Below are positions 9,169-17,324 of a stretch of DNA of 41,216 nucleotides, piece after piece. Made by a program: the position numbers and the translations under genes. How positions within the stretch are numbered: the first letter of the stretch is position 1; every line of letters begins with the position of its first letter. The stretch is taken from the NCBI GenBank assembly GCA_905214955.1, contig CAJMON010000022.1, positions 1 to 41,216 of the forward strand, written 5' to 3'. Under the pieces are notes generated by a model, which worked only from the letters and a program-made list of their open reading frames with translations, made no database searches and was not told where the DNA came from. The DNA comes from an uncultured bacterium (GTDB taxonomy: Bacteria > Bacillota > Clostridia > Lachnospirales > Lachnospiraceae).

Positions 9169-9573
9169 ATGAAAATGAAGCTTGGAGAAGCAAACGTAAT
9201 TTTAAATGCATTGACGGAAATGGAAGACCTGAACCTACCAATTAGACTGAGCTATGCGATTTCTTATAATACGGAACAGCTTGGGAAAATTGTTGCCCGT
9301 CTCGAAAAGGAACGTGTAAAAATTTGCGAAAAAATGGCGGCAAAGGACGTGGACGGGAAACCCATTTTAGAAGATGGGAAGTATCAGTTTGCAACCCCCG
9401 ACGATGAAAAAGCAGCGATCGCTGAATACAGTGAGTTGCTGGAAGAAACCGAAGACGTGGAAATCCGGAAGGTTCCGATGTCAGAACTCTATAAATGCGA
9501 GGAAGACAAGCGGCTGTCCGCGCTTTCAGCAAGAAATGTAAAAGCCCTGTCATTTATGGTAGAGGACGAGTAG
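9169..9573 (+). CDS. DUF1617-like phage protein
   Basis: 134 residues, acidic and helical. It begins KLGEANVILNALTEMEDLNLPIRLSYAIS and continues with a charged coil, and it resembles the DUF1617 family found beside tail genes of Gram-positive phages. The domain assignment is from memory of the pattern and is only moderately sure. AGAAAGGATGG precedes the ATG at 9169. There is no membrane segment. It lies between Dit and Tal, so a role in tail-tip assembly is an inference from position. Confidence 0.6.
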   Translation: MKMKLGEANVILNALTEMEDLNLPIRLSYAISYNTEQLGKIVARLEKERVKICEKMAAKDVDGKPILEDGKYQFATPDDEKAAIAEYSELLEETEDVEIRKVPMSELYKCEEDKRLSALSARNVKALSFMVEDE

Positions 9574-9588
9574 AAGGAGTGACGCCCT

Positions 9589-11985
9589 GTGATGCTAAAA
9601 ATTTACAATGAGAATCATGATGCCATGGGGCAGCTTTGGAAATTCCAGGATTTGAAAATCACAAGTGAGCTGGACACCGGTGACAAAACCATGACCTTTT
9701 CACTTTTGGAGCGCGGTCAGCCGCTAAAAGAAGAATGGTACATCCAGGATCAGGAAAACGAGTATGTCATCAAGCAAGTGGAACGGTCAACGGATGGAAC
9801 CCAGACCGTTACGGCGGTTCTCAACCTGGAAGATCTGGAGGGGATCCCCTGGCAGAAATTCTCGGTAAAAAACGCAACGGTCGATGAGGCGGCGCGGCTT
9901 GCGATAGCCGGAACAGGCTGGACGGTCGGCGAGTGCAATGTCACCAAAAGAAGGAACGCGGCTGCCTTAAACACTACGGCACTTGGAGTCATCGACAAGC
10001 TCTGCACGGCGTTCATCTGTGAACGTGTGTACGATACAATCAATAAAACCGTATCGTTTTACGAAAAGATTGGAGAAGACAAAGGTGTGTATTTCCTGCG
10101 CAGTCTGAATCTGCGGAAACTGTCTGCGAAAAGTGACAGCTACGATTTTTACACCAGCATTTTCCCTGTAGGGAAAGATGGTCTGACCATTGAAAGTGTC
10201 AACGGCGGGAATAAGTATCTGGAAAACTACAGCTACTCGAAAAAACGGAAGACTTATCTCTGGACAGATGACAGCTACGATGACCCGCAGGCTCTGATGG
10301 AGGATGCGGAGCTTAAGCTGGCAGACCTGGCCAAACCGGCAAGCTCTTATTCCGCGGAGATCTGGGACCTTGCAAAATGCAAGCCAGACTATAGCATCCT
10401 GTCTTTCCGGCTGGGTGATACTATCACCCTGATTGACAATGAGCTTAAGATCCGGGAAAAGCAGCGCATTAAAAAAATGGTGGAATATCCCCAGGAGCCA
10501 TCCAAAAACACCTGCGAGCTGGGGAACACGTTTCTGACGTTTGATGAGATGCAGCAAAAGGTCAAGGACGCTACCGCAGTGATTGAGACGGCGATTGATT
10601 CGGAGGGAAACACAACCGGAACGGTTACAACAGATCAGATCCTTGGCTTTTCCGATGCCGTTTCCGGAAACAGCACGGTGCAGGAATCCGTAAAGGAAAA
10701 CTTAAGGATTTCCGGGGAACTTGATGTCTTAAAAGAGAAAGTCGGCACCATTGATGCCAACTACCTGAAAGCGGCAGAGGCGGAAATCAAATACGCGACC
10801 ATCGAGAATCTGAATGTGGTCAATCAGAAAGTGCAGACCATAGATGGTGACTATGCCAAATTTAAGACGACCGTCACGGACGAGCTCGTTGCGACAAACG
10901 GCCAGATCCAGCAGCTGTCTGGTGATTTTGTATCGTTTAAGGACGGAGAATTTGAAACCTTAAAAGGTGATTTTGTATCGTTTAAGGACGGAGAATTTGA
11001 AAGCCTGAAGGTTAAAAATCAGGAAGTTGAGAACCAGATTGTAAAAAAAGCGGATATCGACCTGGCGAACGTGTCAAACGCCTGGATCACGAAAGGTGTC
11101 ATCAAAGAGGGCGCGATCGGTGGTGCAGCCATCCATGACGGAGCTATCACCAATGCCAAGATCGCGGATGCGACTATTGAGGCCGCCAAGATCAAGAGCA
11201 TTAACGCGGACGTCATTGATGCTGGAACCATCCGGACGGACCGCCTCATCATCACGGGACCTGATGGAGAAGATTCCATCGTCAAGGCCATCAACATGGC
11301 AAACGGCATTGCGGAAGCGGAGGTAAACGGCCGGAAGATTCAGGCGGCGTCCATTGACGTGGTGGATTTGTCGGCGTTTGACGCAACGCTGGCCCAGTTC
11401 CGGGTGAGTGGGAACGCTATCTACAGCGGAAAGACATCCATCAAGGACCCAACCAGCGGCATCTATGTTTCTACGGCCGGAATTGGTGTGGGGGATGGAA
11501 AACTGACAGACACCGATGAATCCCCGGTGCAGGTATATGCGGACGGTACGCTGAGCCTAAAAGGAAAGAATGGGTCTTTGAAATTTGACCCGGTGACGGG
11601 GAATCTGGACATCAAAGCCACAAGCATGGAAATATCATCAAAGACACCCGTCACAAAAGATGATCTGGATGAGGTCCGGGAAGAGATCTCCACCCTGCTC
11701 AGACTGGAATCCTCCAGGGGGACGGTTTTTAAAAATGACCAGGTGTCTACGGTTTTGTCCGTGGTTATCTACCATGGCAAGCAGAGGATCACCGATGCAG
11801 AGACCATGCACAGCGTATTTGGCGCCGGGGCTTACCTGCAGTGGAAATGGCAGAGGCTTGGTGACGAGGGCTACGGAATCATCTCAGCCAGTGATTCCAG
11901 ATTCGGAAATGACGGATTTACCTTTACCCTGTCACCAGATGATGTAGACACCAAAATTACATTCATGTGTGAATTAATCGTATAG
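9589..11985 (+). CDS. Tail-associated protein (Tal; prophage tail endopeptidase-like N-terminus)
   Basis: 798 residues. Residues 1-330 match the phage minor structural protein/prophage-tail N-terminal region (LKIYNENHDAMGQLW..., LEDLEGIPWQKFSV, YSYSKKRKTYLWTDD), which builds the tail tip under Dit. Residues 340-480 are heptad-like and include a 15-residue in-frame duplication (10921-11010). Residues 480-700 are a beta-helical fibre stem rich in DGAITNAKIADATI-type turns. Residues 705-798 are an Ig-like domain (RGTVFKNDQVST...ITFMCEL) related to the end of the next protein. GTG at 9589 lies 9 bases after GGAG; an ATG at 9592 is also possible. Peptidase activity is not evident from residues I can point to. 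Confidence 0.85.
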   Translation: MMLKIYNENHDAMGQLWKFQDLKITSELDTGDKTMTFSLLERGQPLKEEWYIQDQENEYVIKQVERSTDGTQTVTAVLNLEDLEGIPWQKFSVKNATVDEAARLAIAGTGWTVGECNVTKRRNAAALNTTALGVIDKLCTAFICERVYDTINKTVSFYEKIGEDKGVYFLRSLNLRKLSAKSDSYDFYTSIFPVGKDGLTIESVNGGNKYLENYSYSKKRKTYLWTDDSYDDPQALMEDAELKLADLAKPASSYSAEIWDLAKCKPDYSILSFRLGDTITLIDNELKIREKQRIKKMVEYPQEPSKNTCELGNTFLTFDEMQQKVKDATAVIETAIDSEGNTTGTVTTDQILGFSDAVSGNSTVQESVKENLRISGELDVLKEKVGTIDANYLKAAEAEIKYATIENLNVVNQKVQTIDGDYAKFKTTVTDELVATNGQIQQLSGDFVSFKDGEFETLKGDFVSFKDGEFESLKVKNQEVENQIVKKADIDLANVSNAWITKGVIKEGAIGGAAIHDGAITNAKIADATIEAAKIKSINADVIDAGTIRTDRLIITGPDGEDSIVKAINMANGIAEAEVNGRKIQAASIDVVDLSAFDATLAQFRVSGNAIYSGKTSIKDPTSGIYVSTAGIGVGDGKLTDTDESPVQVYADGTLSLKGKNGSLKFDPVTGNLDIKATSMEISSKTPVTKDDLDEVREEISTLLRLESSRGTVFKNDQVSTVLSVVIYHGKQRITDAETMHSVFGAGAYLQWKWQRLGDEGYGIISASDSRFGNDGFTFTLSPDDVDTKITFMCELIV
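10921..11010 (+). repeat. 45-bp tandem in-frame duplication in Tal
   Basis: Two adjacent 45-base units (10921-10965 and 10966-11010) both encode GDFVSFKDGEFExLK. The first 40 bases are identical and differences occur only at the 3' ends, so the duplication is recent. It lengthens the coiled stem by 15 residues. Confidence 0.9.
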
Positions 11986-11989
11986 GCAG

Positions 11990-13573
11990 GTGATAAAAAT
12001 TAAAGCGTTGGAATTTGAATTGATACAAGACTCATATGTTGAACACACAGGTGTTATAACACCTTGGAATGGCTGGGATAGAACCGACTATCTCCCCCCC
12101 CCATCCAAGCAAATAACGATTGAAAGTACGGAAGGTTCCAGTTATTGCTGCTTTTTCGATTCTGATAAGGCTTTCGTCAGTGTATTCGACATAAGAACCG
12201 GGACAACTGTAGTAGATATACCCGACAATGCCGGATTTTTTATAATATCGAACAATCATTCGGCTATGTCAACATTAAAGATTTATTACGAGGAGGAAAT
12301 CAAAATGGCAATTAAATCAGCAGATCAGGTTACAATTATTGACGTTACAGATGCCTATTCGGTCATGCTTACCAGTGAGGCGTATACCTTTGTCGGAGGA
12401 ACTGGCGGCGTAGGAGCTGGACAGAGCTGTATTACGGAAGCAGTGGCTTACTGCGGCACAAACCAGTGTACAGTGGTGAATGTTACAGCGGCGGATATTG
12501 TGTGTCCTGCCGGAATCAGTGCGACCGTAGAGAACAGCGGTACAGCAAAAGTAAAAATTACATTTAAGACTACAGCAACCATTTCTACGGCGTGTGAGGC
12601 AACGATTCCGGTTGCAGTAGACGGAATTACCGTCAATAAGAAGTTTTCTTTTGCAGTTGCAAAGACCGGAGCTACCGGCGCGGCCGGAAAAGGAATTTCA
12701 AAAACAGCGATTGAATACGTGACATCTGCGTCCAACACGACAATTCCTACAAGCGGGTGGGCGACTACGATTCCGTCCGTGGCAGCCGGGCAATATTTGT
12801 GGACAAGAACAACCATCACCTATACAGATAATTCTACTTCGGTCGGATACAGTGTGGCAAAACAGGGGGCTACTGGCGCAACAGGAGCTACTGGCTCTCA
12901 GTGGTACAGTGGTACTGGAATTACTGGAACCTCTACTACTGCAACCATTTTCTCTAGTTCTGGAGTGGCAAGCGCCAAAGTAAATGACATGTATTTGAAT
13001 ACGTCTACCGGAGATACATATAAGTGTACGGTTGCAGGCGCGGCATCCGCGGCGAAATGGGTGTACTCCGGAAACATCAAAGGTACGACAGGAAGCACAG
13101 GGGCAACCGGAAACGGTATTTCGAAAGCCACTATCACTTATGCCGCATCCACATCCAATACAACAGCGCCAACAAGCGGCTGGCAGTCCACAGTCCCTTC
13201 TGTATCGGCAGGACAGTACCTTTGGACAAAAACAGTGTTTACATACACAAATGGGAAGACGGACACCCAGTACAGTGTGGCAAAACAGGGGGCTACCGGC
13301 GCGGCAGGGAAAGACGCACTCACCCTTACCATCACATCTTCAAATGGAACGGTATTCAAAAACAGTTCCGGATCCACGGTTTTCACCGCTCACGTGTACA
13401 AAGGTGGCATTGAGCAGACAATTTCTGATGCGGGTGTTGTTACAGGCGGCCTTGGAACTATCAAGTGGTACAGAGGCGGCACCACGGATGCTATCGCAAC
13501 TGCAAAGACCCTGACCGTTTCCGCAGCCGATGTGAATAATACTCAGGTGTATACCTGTCAGCTGGAAGGTTAA
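11990..13573 (+). CDS. Modular tail fibre with collagen-like turns and Ig-like end
   Basis: 527 codons from a GTG at 11990, four bases after the Tal stop. An in-frame ATG at 12305 has a far better ribosome site (GAGGAGGAAATCAAA) and would give 422 residues, so a shorter product is likely. Residues 1-105 form an AT-richer beta-sandwich-like module (FFDSDKAFVSVFDIR...DNAGFFIISN) holding a run of nine C (12094-12102). Two copies of a 70-residue module (GxGISKxxIxY...SGWxxTxPSVxAGQYLWTxT) each end in GATGAxG triplets. The last 90 residues are an Ig-like domain. It probably forms receptor-binding or baseplate decoration fibres. Several modules are shared with Tal, which indicates shuffling. Confidence 0.75.
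   Translation: MIKIKALEFELIQDSYVEHTGVITPWNGWDRTDYLPPPSKQITIESTEGSSYCCFFDSDKAFVSVFDIRTGTTVVDIPDNAGFFIISNNHSAMSTLKIYYEEEIKMAIKSADQVTIIDVTDAYSVMLTSEAYTFVGGTGGVGAGQSCITEAVAYCGTNQCTVVNVTAADIVCPAGISATVENSGTAKVKITFKTTATISTACEATIPVAVDGITVNKKFSFAVAKTGATGAAGKGISKTAIEYVTSASNTTIPTSGWATTIPSVAAGQYLWTRTTITYTDNSTSVGYSVAKQGATGATGATGSQWYSGTGITGTSTTATIFSSSGVASAKVNDMYLNTSTGDTYKCTVAGAASAAKWVYSGNIKGTTGSTGATGNGISKATITYAASTSNTTAPTSGWQSTVPSVSAGQYLWTKTVFTYTNGKTDTQYSVAKQGATGAAGKDALTLTITSSNGTVFKNSSGSTVFTAHVYKGGIEQTISDAGVVTGGLGTIKWYRGGTTDAIATAKTLTVSAADVNNTQVYTCQLEG
12686..13309 (+). repeat. Two copies of an ISK/GQYLWT fibre module
   Basis: Copy 1 is 12686-12895 and copy 2 is 13109-13309. Both encode GxGISK..., NTTxPTSGWxxTxPSV, AGQYLWTxT and YSVAKQGATGA. 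The phrase GTGGCAAAACAGGGGGCTAC is identical in both. They flank a 70-residue unique segment. The copies support homologous exchange within the fibre gene. Confidence 0.85.
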
Positions 13574-13591
13574 GCATAAGGAGGAGCAGCC

Positions 13592-16294
13592 ATGGCAGTA
13601 AAAGCCAAAGAACAGGTGACAGTGTCATGGATTATTGACATTGCGTCCACGACAAAATATTACCTCCTCCAGTCTTCCACAGCAACGCCGCCATCCAAGC
13701 CGACTGCGAATCCACCTGGAGGGAACTGGAAGACGGCAGAACCGGCATATACTTCCGGGTCTACCAATACACTGTACACAATCGAACAGACACTTTGGAC
13801 AAACGGGAAAGTCACCTACTCAGCTGTGTGCAAGTCCAGTTCCTACGAGGCAGCGAAGGAAGCCTGGAACAAGGCGCAGAATGCCCAGAATACCGCAAAC
13901 AGTGCGCATAACAAGATAGATGGGCTGCAGATTGGCGGGAGGAATCTAGCAAGGGGCGCGTCATCAGAATGGGGACCTTGGTTTATTCCACGGGCTGATG
14001 CGGATAATAGAAACGATCGTGTGTTATCTATATATCCTGGCGATATGAAATTAAATGATGTATTTACGGTATCGTTTGATATTGATGTAAAAAAATTTAC
14101 AGCAGGTACTGGCGGAAATTTTAAAATTTTTCTGCAAGGGAGCGTTGACAATGCCTGGATTATCGCTAACCCATTTGTATCATATAATTTTTCGGAAAAA
14201 TCGCTTGCCGGCGATTTTACAGAGCATGTTTCATATACCTGCAAAATAACACATTCGAATCAAGTGTCTGCTTCAAAATTTGATTTTGGTTTTAGATGTA
14301 ACTATTCTGATGGAACTGGTAAAATACGATTTAAAAATATTAAAGTCGAAAAAGGCAACATCGCAACTGACTGGACACCGGCGCCGGAAGATACGGATAT
14401 TAAAATAGAGTCCTACGTAGAATCCGAGATCAAAAAGGAAGAAGATTCCATCAAGCTGTGGGCAGGGCAGACGTATACAGCCAAGACAGAGTTTAACACC
14501 TTGGCAGGAAGAACAAGTGTTTTGGAAACATGGAAAAACGAGGCATCCCAGAAAATCACCCAGGACGGCATCATTGCTACGGTCGGAAGCTACTATGTAA
14601 AAGACTCCGATTTTCAGGGAGAGGTGGCCCGTGTGACCAATGCGGAGTCAAAAATCAGCCAGTTAAGCGACAGCATTAACCTGCGGGTGGAAAAAAGCGG
14701 CATCATATCCGCCATTAACCAGACGGCGGAGAAGGTGACGATTTCCGCCAGCAAGGTCAACCTGTCTGGGTATGTCAGCATCTTAAACCTCAAGACAGCT
14801 GGAAAAACGGTCATTGATGGGAGCAACATCACAACCGGAACTGTGTCCGCAGACCGGATAGACGCGAAATCTTTGTTTGCGAAGCAGCTGGATGCCACAA
14901 ATTTGCATGTAACCGGGAAAAGCAGGATTGATGGAGGACTTGTCACATCTGGAATCAATGCGGGCAATATCACAGTTGGAACGTTGTCCGCAGACCGTAT
15001 AGATGTGACATCCCTGTTTTCCAAAAAGATAGAGGCCACAGACTTGCATGTAACCGGGAAAAGCACCTTTGACGGGGTGCTTAATGGTGCCACTGGAACG
15101 TTTACCGGGGAGCTCAGTGGAGCCACCGGTACCTTTTCCGGAACGCTGAATGTGACACGGTCATTTTCAGTCGGTAACGCAAGTGTGATTATCGGAGATG
15201 ACAGCGCGAAAGCCATTATCCTGAAACCAGCAGGGCTAACCGATGAATATGGGATTACGTATGACGGCAATGCCGTGTTTGACACGGTGACGGCAAATTA
15301 TTTTAACGGCAACGCTTCTCAAGCGCTCACTCTCCGGAATAACGGCGATCCCAAAGCCGCTGCTATGACATTCCATTGGTCTGGACAGACTGATCAGCCA
15401 ACATGGCTGTGGGGCGGGAAAGATATCACCGATATGTATGTATACAGTCCGTCAAACCTTTCCGTTAAATCTGCGGGAGTGACCACTCACATGGCGATGC
15501 CGCGAGTTGCCACGGACGTCAACGCAAACGGCCGGCCGGCTCTAAACAGGGCATTCTGGCGAGAATACAACCCCGCCTGTGACTACCTTCCGGATGCTAA
15601 TTGGTACCACATCTTCACCGGGCAGGGGGCTGACGATGCTTTTACGACTCAGCTGGCGTTAGGCATGACAACAACCAAGGTGGCATACCGATGCCGCAAT
15701 GCTGGTACCTGGGGAGATTGGCGGGAAATTCCATTACTGAGTAAGATCGGGGATTTGACCATTCCTGCAGGACTGTATCCGACCACCGGCATCTACGACA
15801 AGCACGGGTACGCAAACACAACTACCAACCTCAATTATGCCTGCTATGTATCCAGGAATTACCGTATTGCAAGATACGCATCGTCTTCCAAGCGGTACAA
15901 GCACGATATCGCAGAGATATTTGACACCACCTGCAGGCCGGAAGCACTGTATGACCTGCCAGTAGTAACGTACCGGTACAATGACGGGTATTGCGCAGAT
16001 GAGCCGCATGGAGAAAAGCTGCACATCGGTTTTATTGCGGAGGATGTCGCAAAATTATACCCAGTCGGCTGCGGGTACGTAAATGGTGTGCCGGAAAACT
16101 GGAACGTCATGGAAATGGTGCCCGGAATGCTGCGACTCATCCAGGATCAGCACAAAGACATTATTAAGCAGTCCACAAGGCAGGATGCCGTAGAATCACG
16201 CATGAATAGCCTGCAGTATCAGCTTGCACAGGCTTTCGACCGAATTGCGGCGTTAGAGAAAGAGAACAAATCACTCCGGCAGGCACTGAGCTGA
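13592..16294 (+). CDS. Tail fibre/receptor-binding protein with S74 self-cleaving chaperone
   Basis: 900 residues. Residues 1-120 are a tail-attachment region. Residues about 120-255 are a carbohydrate-binding-like beta module (IGGRNLARG...IKVEKGNIATDWTPAPED) that is AT-richer than its surroundings. Residues 270-400 are a coiled stem. Two SADRID...LHVTGKS repeats lie at 412-491. A pyocin-knob-like segment (WYHIFTGQGADD...GTWGDWREI) spans about 653-713. The S74 domain starts at SSKRYKHDI, where Ser765 and Lys770 have the S-x4-K spacing of the catalytic dyad, and ends in a coil. In this family the C-terminal domain guides trimer folding and then cuts itself off, which here would release about 136 residues. 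AAGGAGGAGCAGCC precedes the ATG. Confidence 0.85.
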   Translation: MAVKAKEQVTVSWIIDIASTTKYYLLQSSTATPPSKPTANPPGGNWKTAEPAYTSGSTNTLYTIEQTLWTNGKVTYSAVCKSSSYEAAKEAWNKAQNAQNTANSAHNKIDGLQIGGRNLARGASSEWGPWFIPRADADNRNDRVLSIYPGDMKLNDVFTVSFDIDVKKFTAGTGGNFKIFLQGSVDNAWIIANPFVSYNFSEKSLAGDFTEHVSYTCKITHSNQVSASKFDFGFRCNYSDGTGKIRFKNIKVEKGNIATDWTPAPEDTDIKIESYVESEIKKEEDSIKLWAGQTYTAKTEFNTLAGRTSVLETWKNEASQKITQDGIIATVGSYYVKDSDFQGEVARVTNAESKISQLSDSINLRVEKSGIISAINQTAEKVTISASKVNLSGYVSILNLKTAGKTVIDGSNITTGTVSADRIDAKSLFAKQLDATNLHVTGKSRIDGGLVTSGINAGNITVGTLSADRIDVTSLFSKKIEATDLHVTGKSTFDGVLNGATGTFTGELSGATGTFSGTLNVTRSFSVGNASVIIGDDSAKAIILKPAGLTDEYGITYDGNAVFDTVTANYFNGNASQALTLRNNGDPKAAAMTFHWSGQTDQPTWLWGGKDITDMYVYSPSNLSVKSAGVTTHMAMPRVATDVNANGRPALNRAFWREYNPACDYLPDANWYHIFTGQGADDAFTTQLALGMTTTKVAYRCRNAGTWGDWREIPLLSKIGDLTIPAGLYPTTGIYDKHGYANTTTNLNYACYVSRNYRIARYASSSKRYKHDIAEIFDTTCRPEALYDLPVVTYRYNDGYCADEPHGEKLHIGFIAEDVAKLYPVGCGYVNGVPENWNVMEMVPGMLRLIQDQHKDIIKQSTRQDAVESRMNSLQYQLAQAFDRIAALEKENKSLRQALS
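14825..15064 (+). repeat. Two 99-bp fibre repeats (SADRID...LHVTGKS)
   Basis: Units at 14825-14923 and 14966-15064 encode NITxGTxSADRIDxxSLFxKxxxATxLHVTGKS. The strong DNA identity near both ends (for example GCATGTAACCGGGAAAAGC) points to a fairly recent duplication in the beta-helical stem. Confidence 0.85.
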
Positions 16295-16341
16295 CAGGAA
16301 CATTGCCGGACACCACTAATTTGAACAGTCAAAAAAGTCAT

Positions 16342-16363
16342 GGTCCCGGAACATACCGGGGCC
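16342..16363 (+). other. Hairpin in the leader of the small gene after the fibre
   Basis: GGTCCCGG pairs with CCGGGGCC (one G-T pair) around a loop AACATA. No T run follows, so it is not a standard terminator. It may stabilise the mRNA end or act as a weak attenuator between the fibre and the lysis genes. Confidence 0.5.
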
Positions 16364-16387
16364 ACATACAAAAAAGGAGAATACACT

Positions 16388-16627
16388 ATGTTAAGTGAAA
16401 TTAAAAAGAACGTAACCCTTACCGCAACTTCCACTATCGATGGCGTTGCTGCTGAAAATTACCAGGCAACTATCAACAGCGATAATCCCGACGATATGAA
16501 CCTTTCCAGCTGGCAGGTAGACAAAGCCCTGTACAAGGCGAACCGTGTTCAGTGTCGGAAAGATGCCGCTACGTTTGAGGATGCCGCCTATGCTGTGCAG
16601 GATGCCATGATTACAGAGAAAGAGTAG
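16388..16627 (+). CDS. Small phage protein of unknown function
   Basis: 79 residues from the ATG at 16388, chosen because AAAAAAGGAG ends 7 bases before it; an upstream ATG at 16340 lies in the hairpin and lacks a site. The product begins LSEIKKNVTLTATSTIDG and looks like a short beta segment (residues 5-30) followed by helix (40-79, with KALYKANRVQCRKDAATFEDAAYAVQDAM). No known family was recognised. Its position between the fibre and the lysis cassette is shared by small conserved proteins of many Firmicutes siphophages. Confidence 0.65.
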   Translation: MLSEIKKNVTLTATSTIDGVAAENYQATINSDNPDDMNLSSWQVDKALYKANRVQCRKDAATFEDAAYAVQDAMITEKE

Positions 16628-16654
16628 CAGGTGTGATGCTGAAAGGAGAGCAAC

Positions 16655-16960
16655 GTGGAAGGAATATCAAGAGAAGAACATGAAGAGTTCCGCCGCCGGA
16701 TGGAAGAAGAGGACAAACGCCAGAACCGGAGAATTGACCTGGTGGAAAAATCAATTCAGCAGATCGGTGATATCGCTATGTCTGTAGAAAAAATGGCTGT
16801 GAGCCTGCAGAGCATGGTCAAAGAACAGGAACAGCAGGGAAAGCGTCTGGAAGCACTGGAATCCCGTGACGGCGAGATGTGGCGGAAGGCCGTTGGATAT
16901 GTCGTTACTGCATTGCTTGGAGCTGTGATTGGATTTGCTCTAAAACAGATCGGATTTTAA
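16655..16960 (+). CDS. Coiled-coil protein with C-terminal membrane anchor (XhlA-like)
   Basis: 101 residues from a GTG at 16655, six bases after AAGGAG. Residues 5-75 are highly charged coiled coil (EEHEEFRRRMEEEDKRQNRRI...KEQEQQGKRLEALE). Residues about 80-98 are a single transmembrane helix (VGYVVTALLGAVIGFALKQIGF). This architecture is that of XhlA-type and related phage proteins, which sit next to holins and help lysis. The order coiled-coil/TM, holin, amidase supports this. The exact family is not certain. Confidence 0.7.
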   Translation: MEGISREEHEEFRRRMEEEDKRQNRRIDLVEKSIQQIGDIAMSVEKMAVSLQSMVKEQEQQGKRLEALESRDGEMWRKAVGYVVTALLGAVIGFALKQIGF

Positions 16961-16981
16961 AAAAAAAGGAGGAACAAAAAA

Positions 16982-17311
16982 ATGAATATGAACACGATGA
17001 TGGAGTACATAACCTATGGACTGGCATTGATTGGAGGACTGGCATTCCTGGTATCGGTTATTGTACAGGTGATTAAGGAGATGCCGGGACTTAACAAGAT
17101 TCCGACCAGCGTAGTGGCACTTGCCACATCAATGATTTTGTGCCCGGTGGCACTGATTGTTTTGTGTACATATTACAAGATGGTAATTACATGGTACTAT
17201 GTATTCGCAGCATTTGTCGCGGCATTTGTGGTGTATCTGGTATCAACAGGAGGATGGGAAAAGATCAAGAGCATCTGGGACAGAACAAAATACAATAAAA
17301 ATGAAAAATGA
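16982..17311 (+). CDS. Holin-like protein
   Basis: 109 residues with three predicted membrane helices (about 8-30, 43-63 and 68-90) and a charged, basic tail (GWEKIKSIWDRTKYNKNEK). Size, topology and position 13 bases before the amidase fit a phage holin that opens the membrane for the endolysin. AAAAAGGAGGAACAAAAAA precedes the ATG, a strong ribosome site. The specific holin family was not identified. Confidence 0.75.
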   Translation: MNMNTMMEYITYGLALIGGLAFLVSVIVQVIKEMPGLNKIPTSVVALATSMILCPVALIVLCTYYKMVITWYYVFAAFVAAFVVYLVSTGGWEKIKSIWDRTKYNKNEK

Positions 17312-17324
17312 AAGGGTGAAAAGG

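Noticed and set aside
8175..9241. Overlapping - strand frames of 331 and 282 codons opposite the distal tail gene
   Set aside because: No homology or starts; the + strand gene fits the tail module order.
12686..13309. Regular repeats in the fibre that might suggest a CRISPR array or a diversity-generating retroelement target
   Set aside because: The repeats are protein-coding modules of about 200 bases, without short spacers. No reverse transcriptase or template repeat is present in the window.
17199..17324. Upstream extension of the amidase frame into the holin gene
   Set aside because: The translation there is out-of-frame holin sequence; the ATG at 17325 has a ribosome site and starts the amidase domain.
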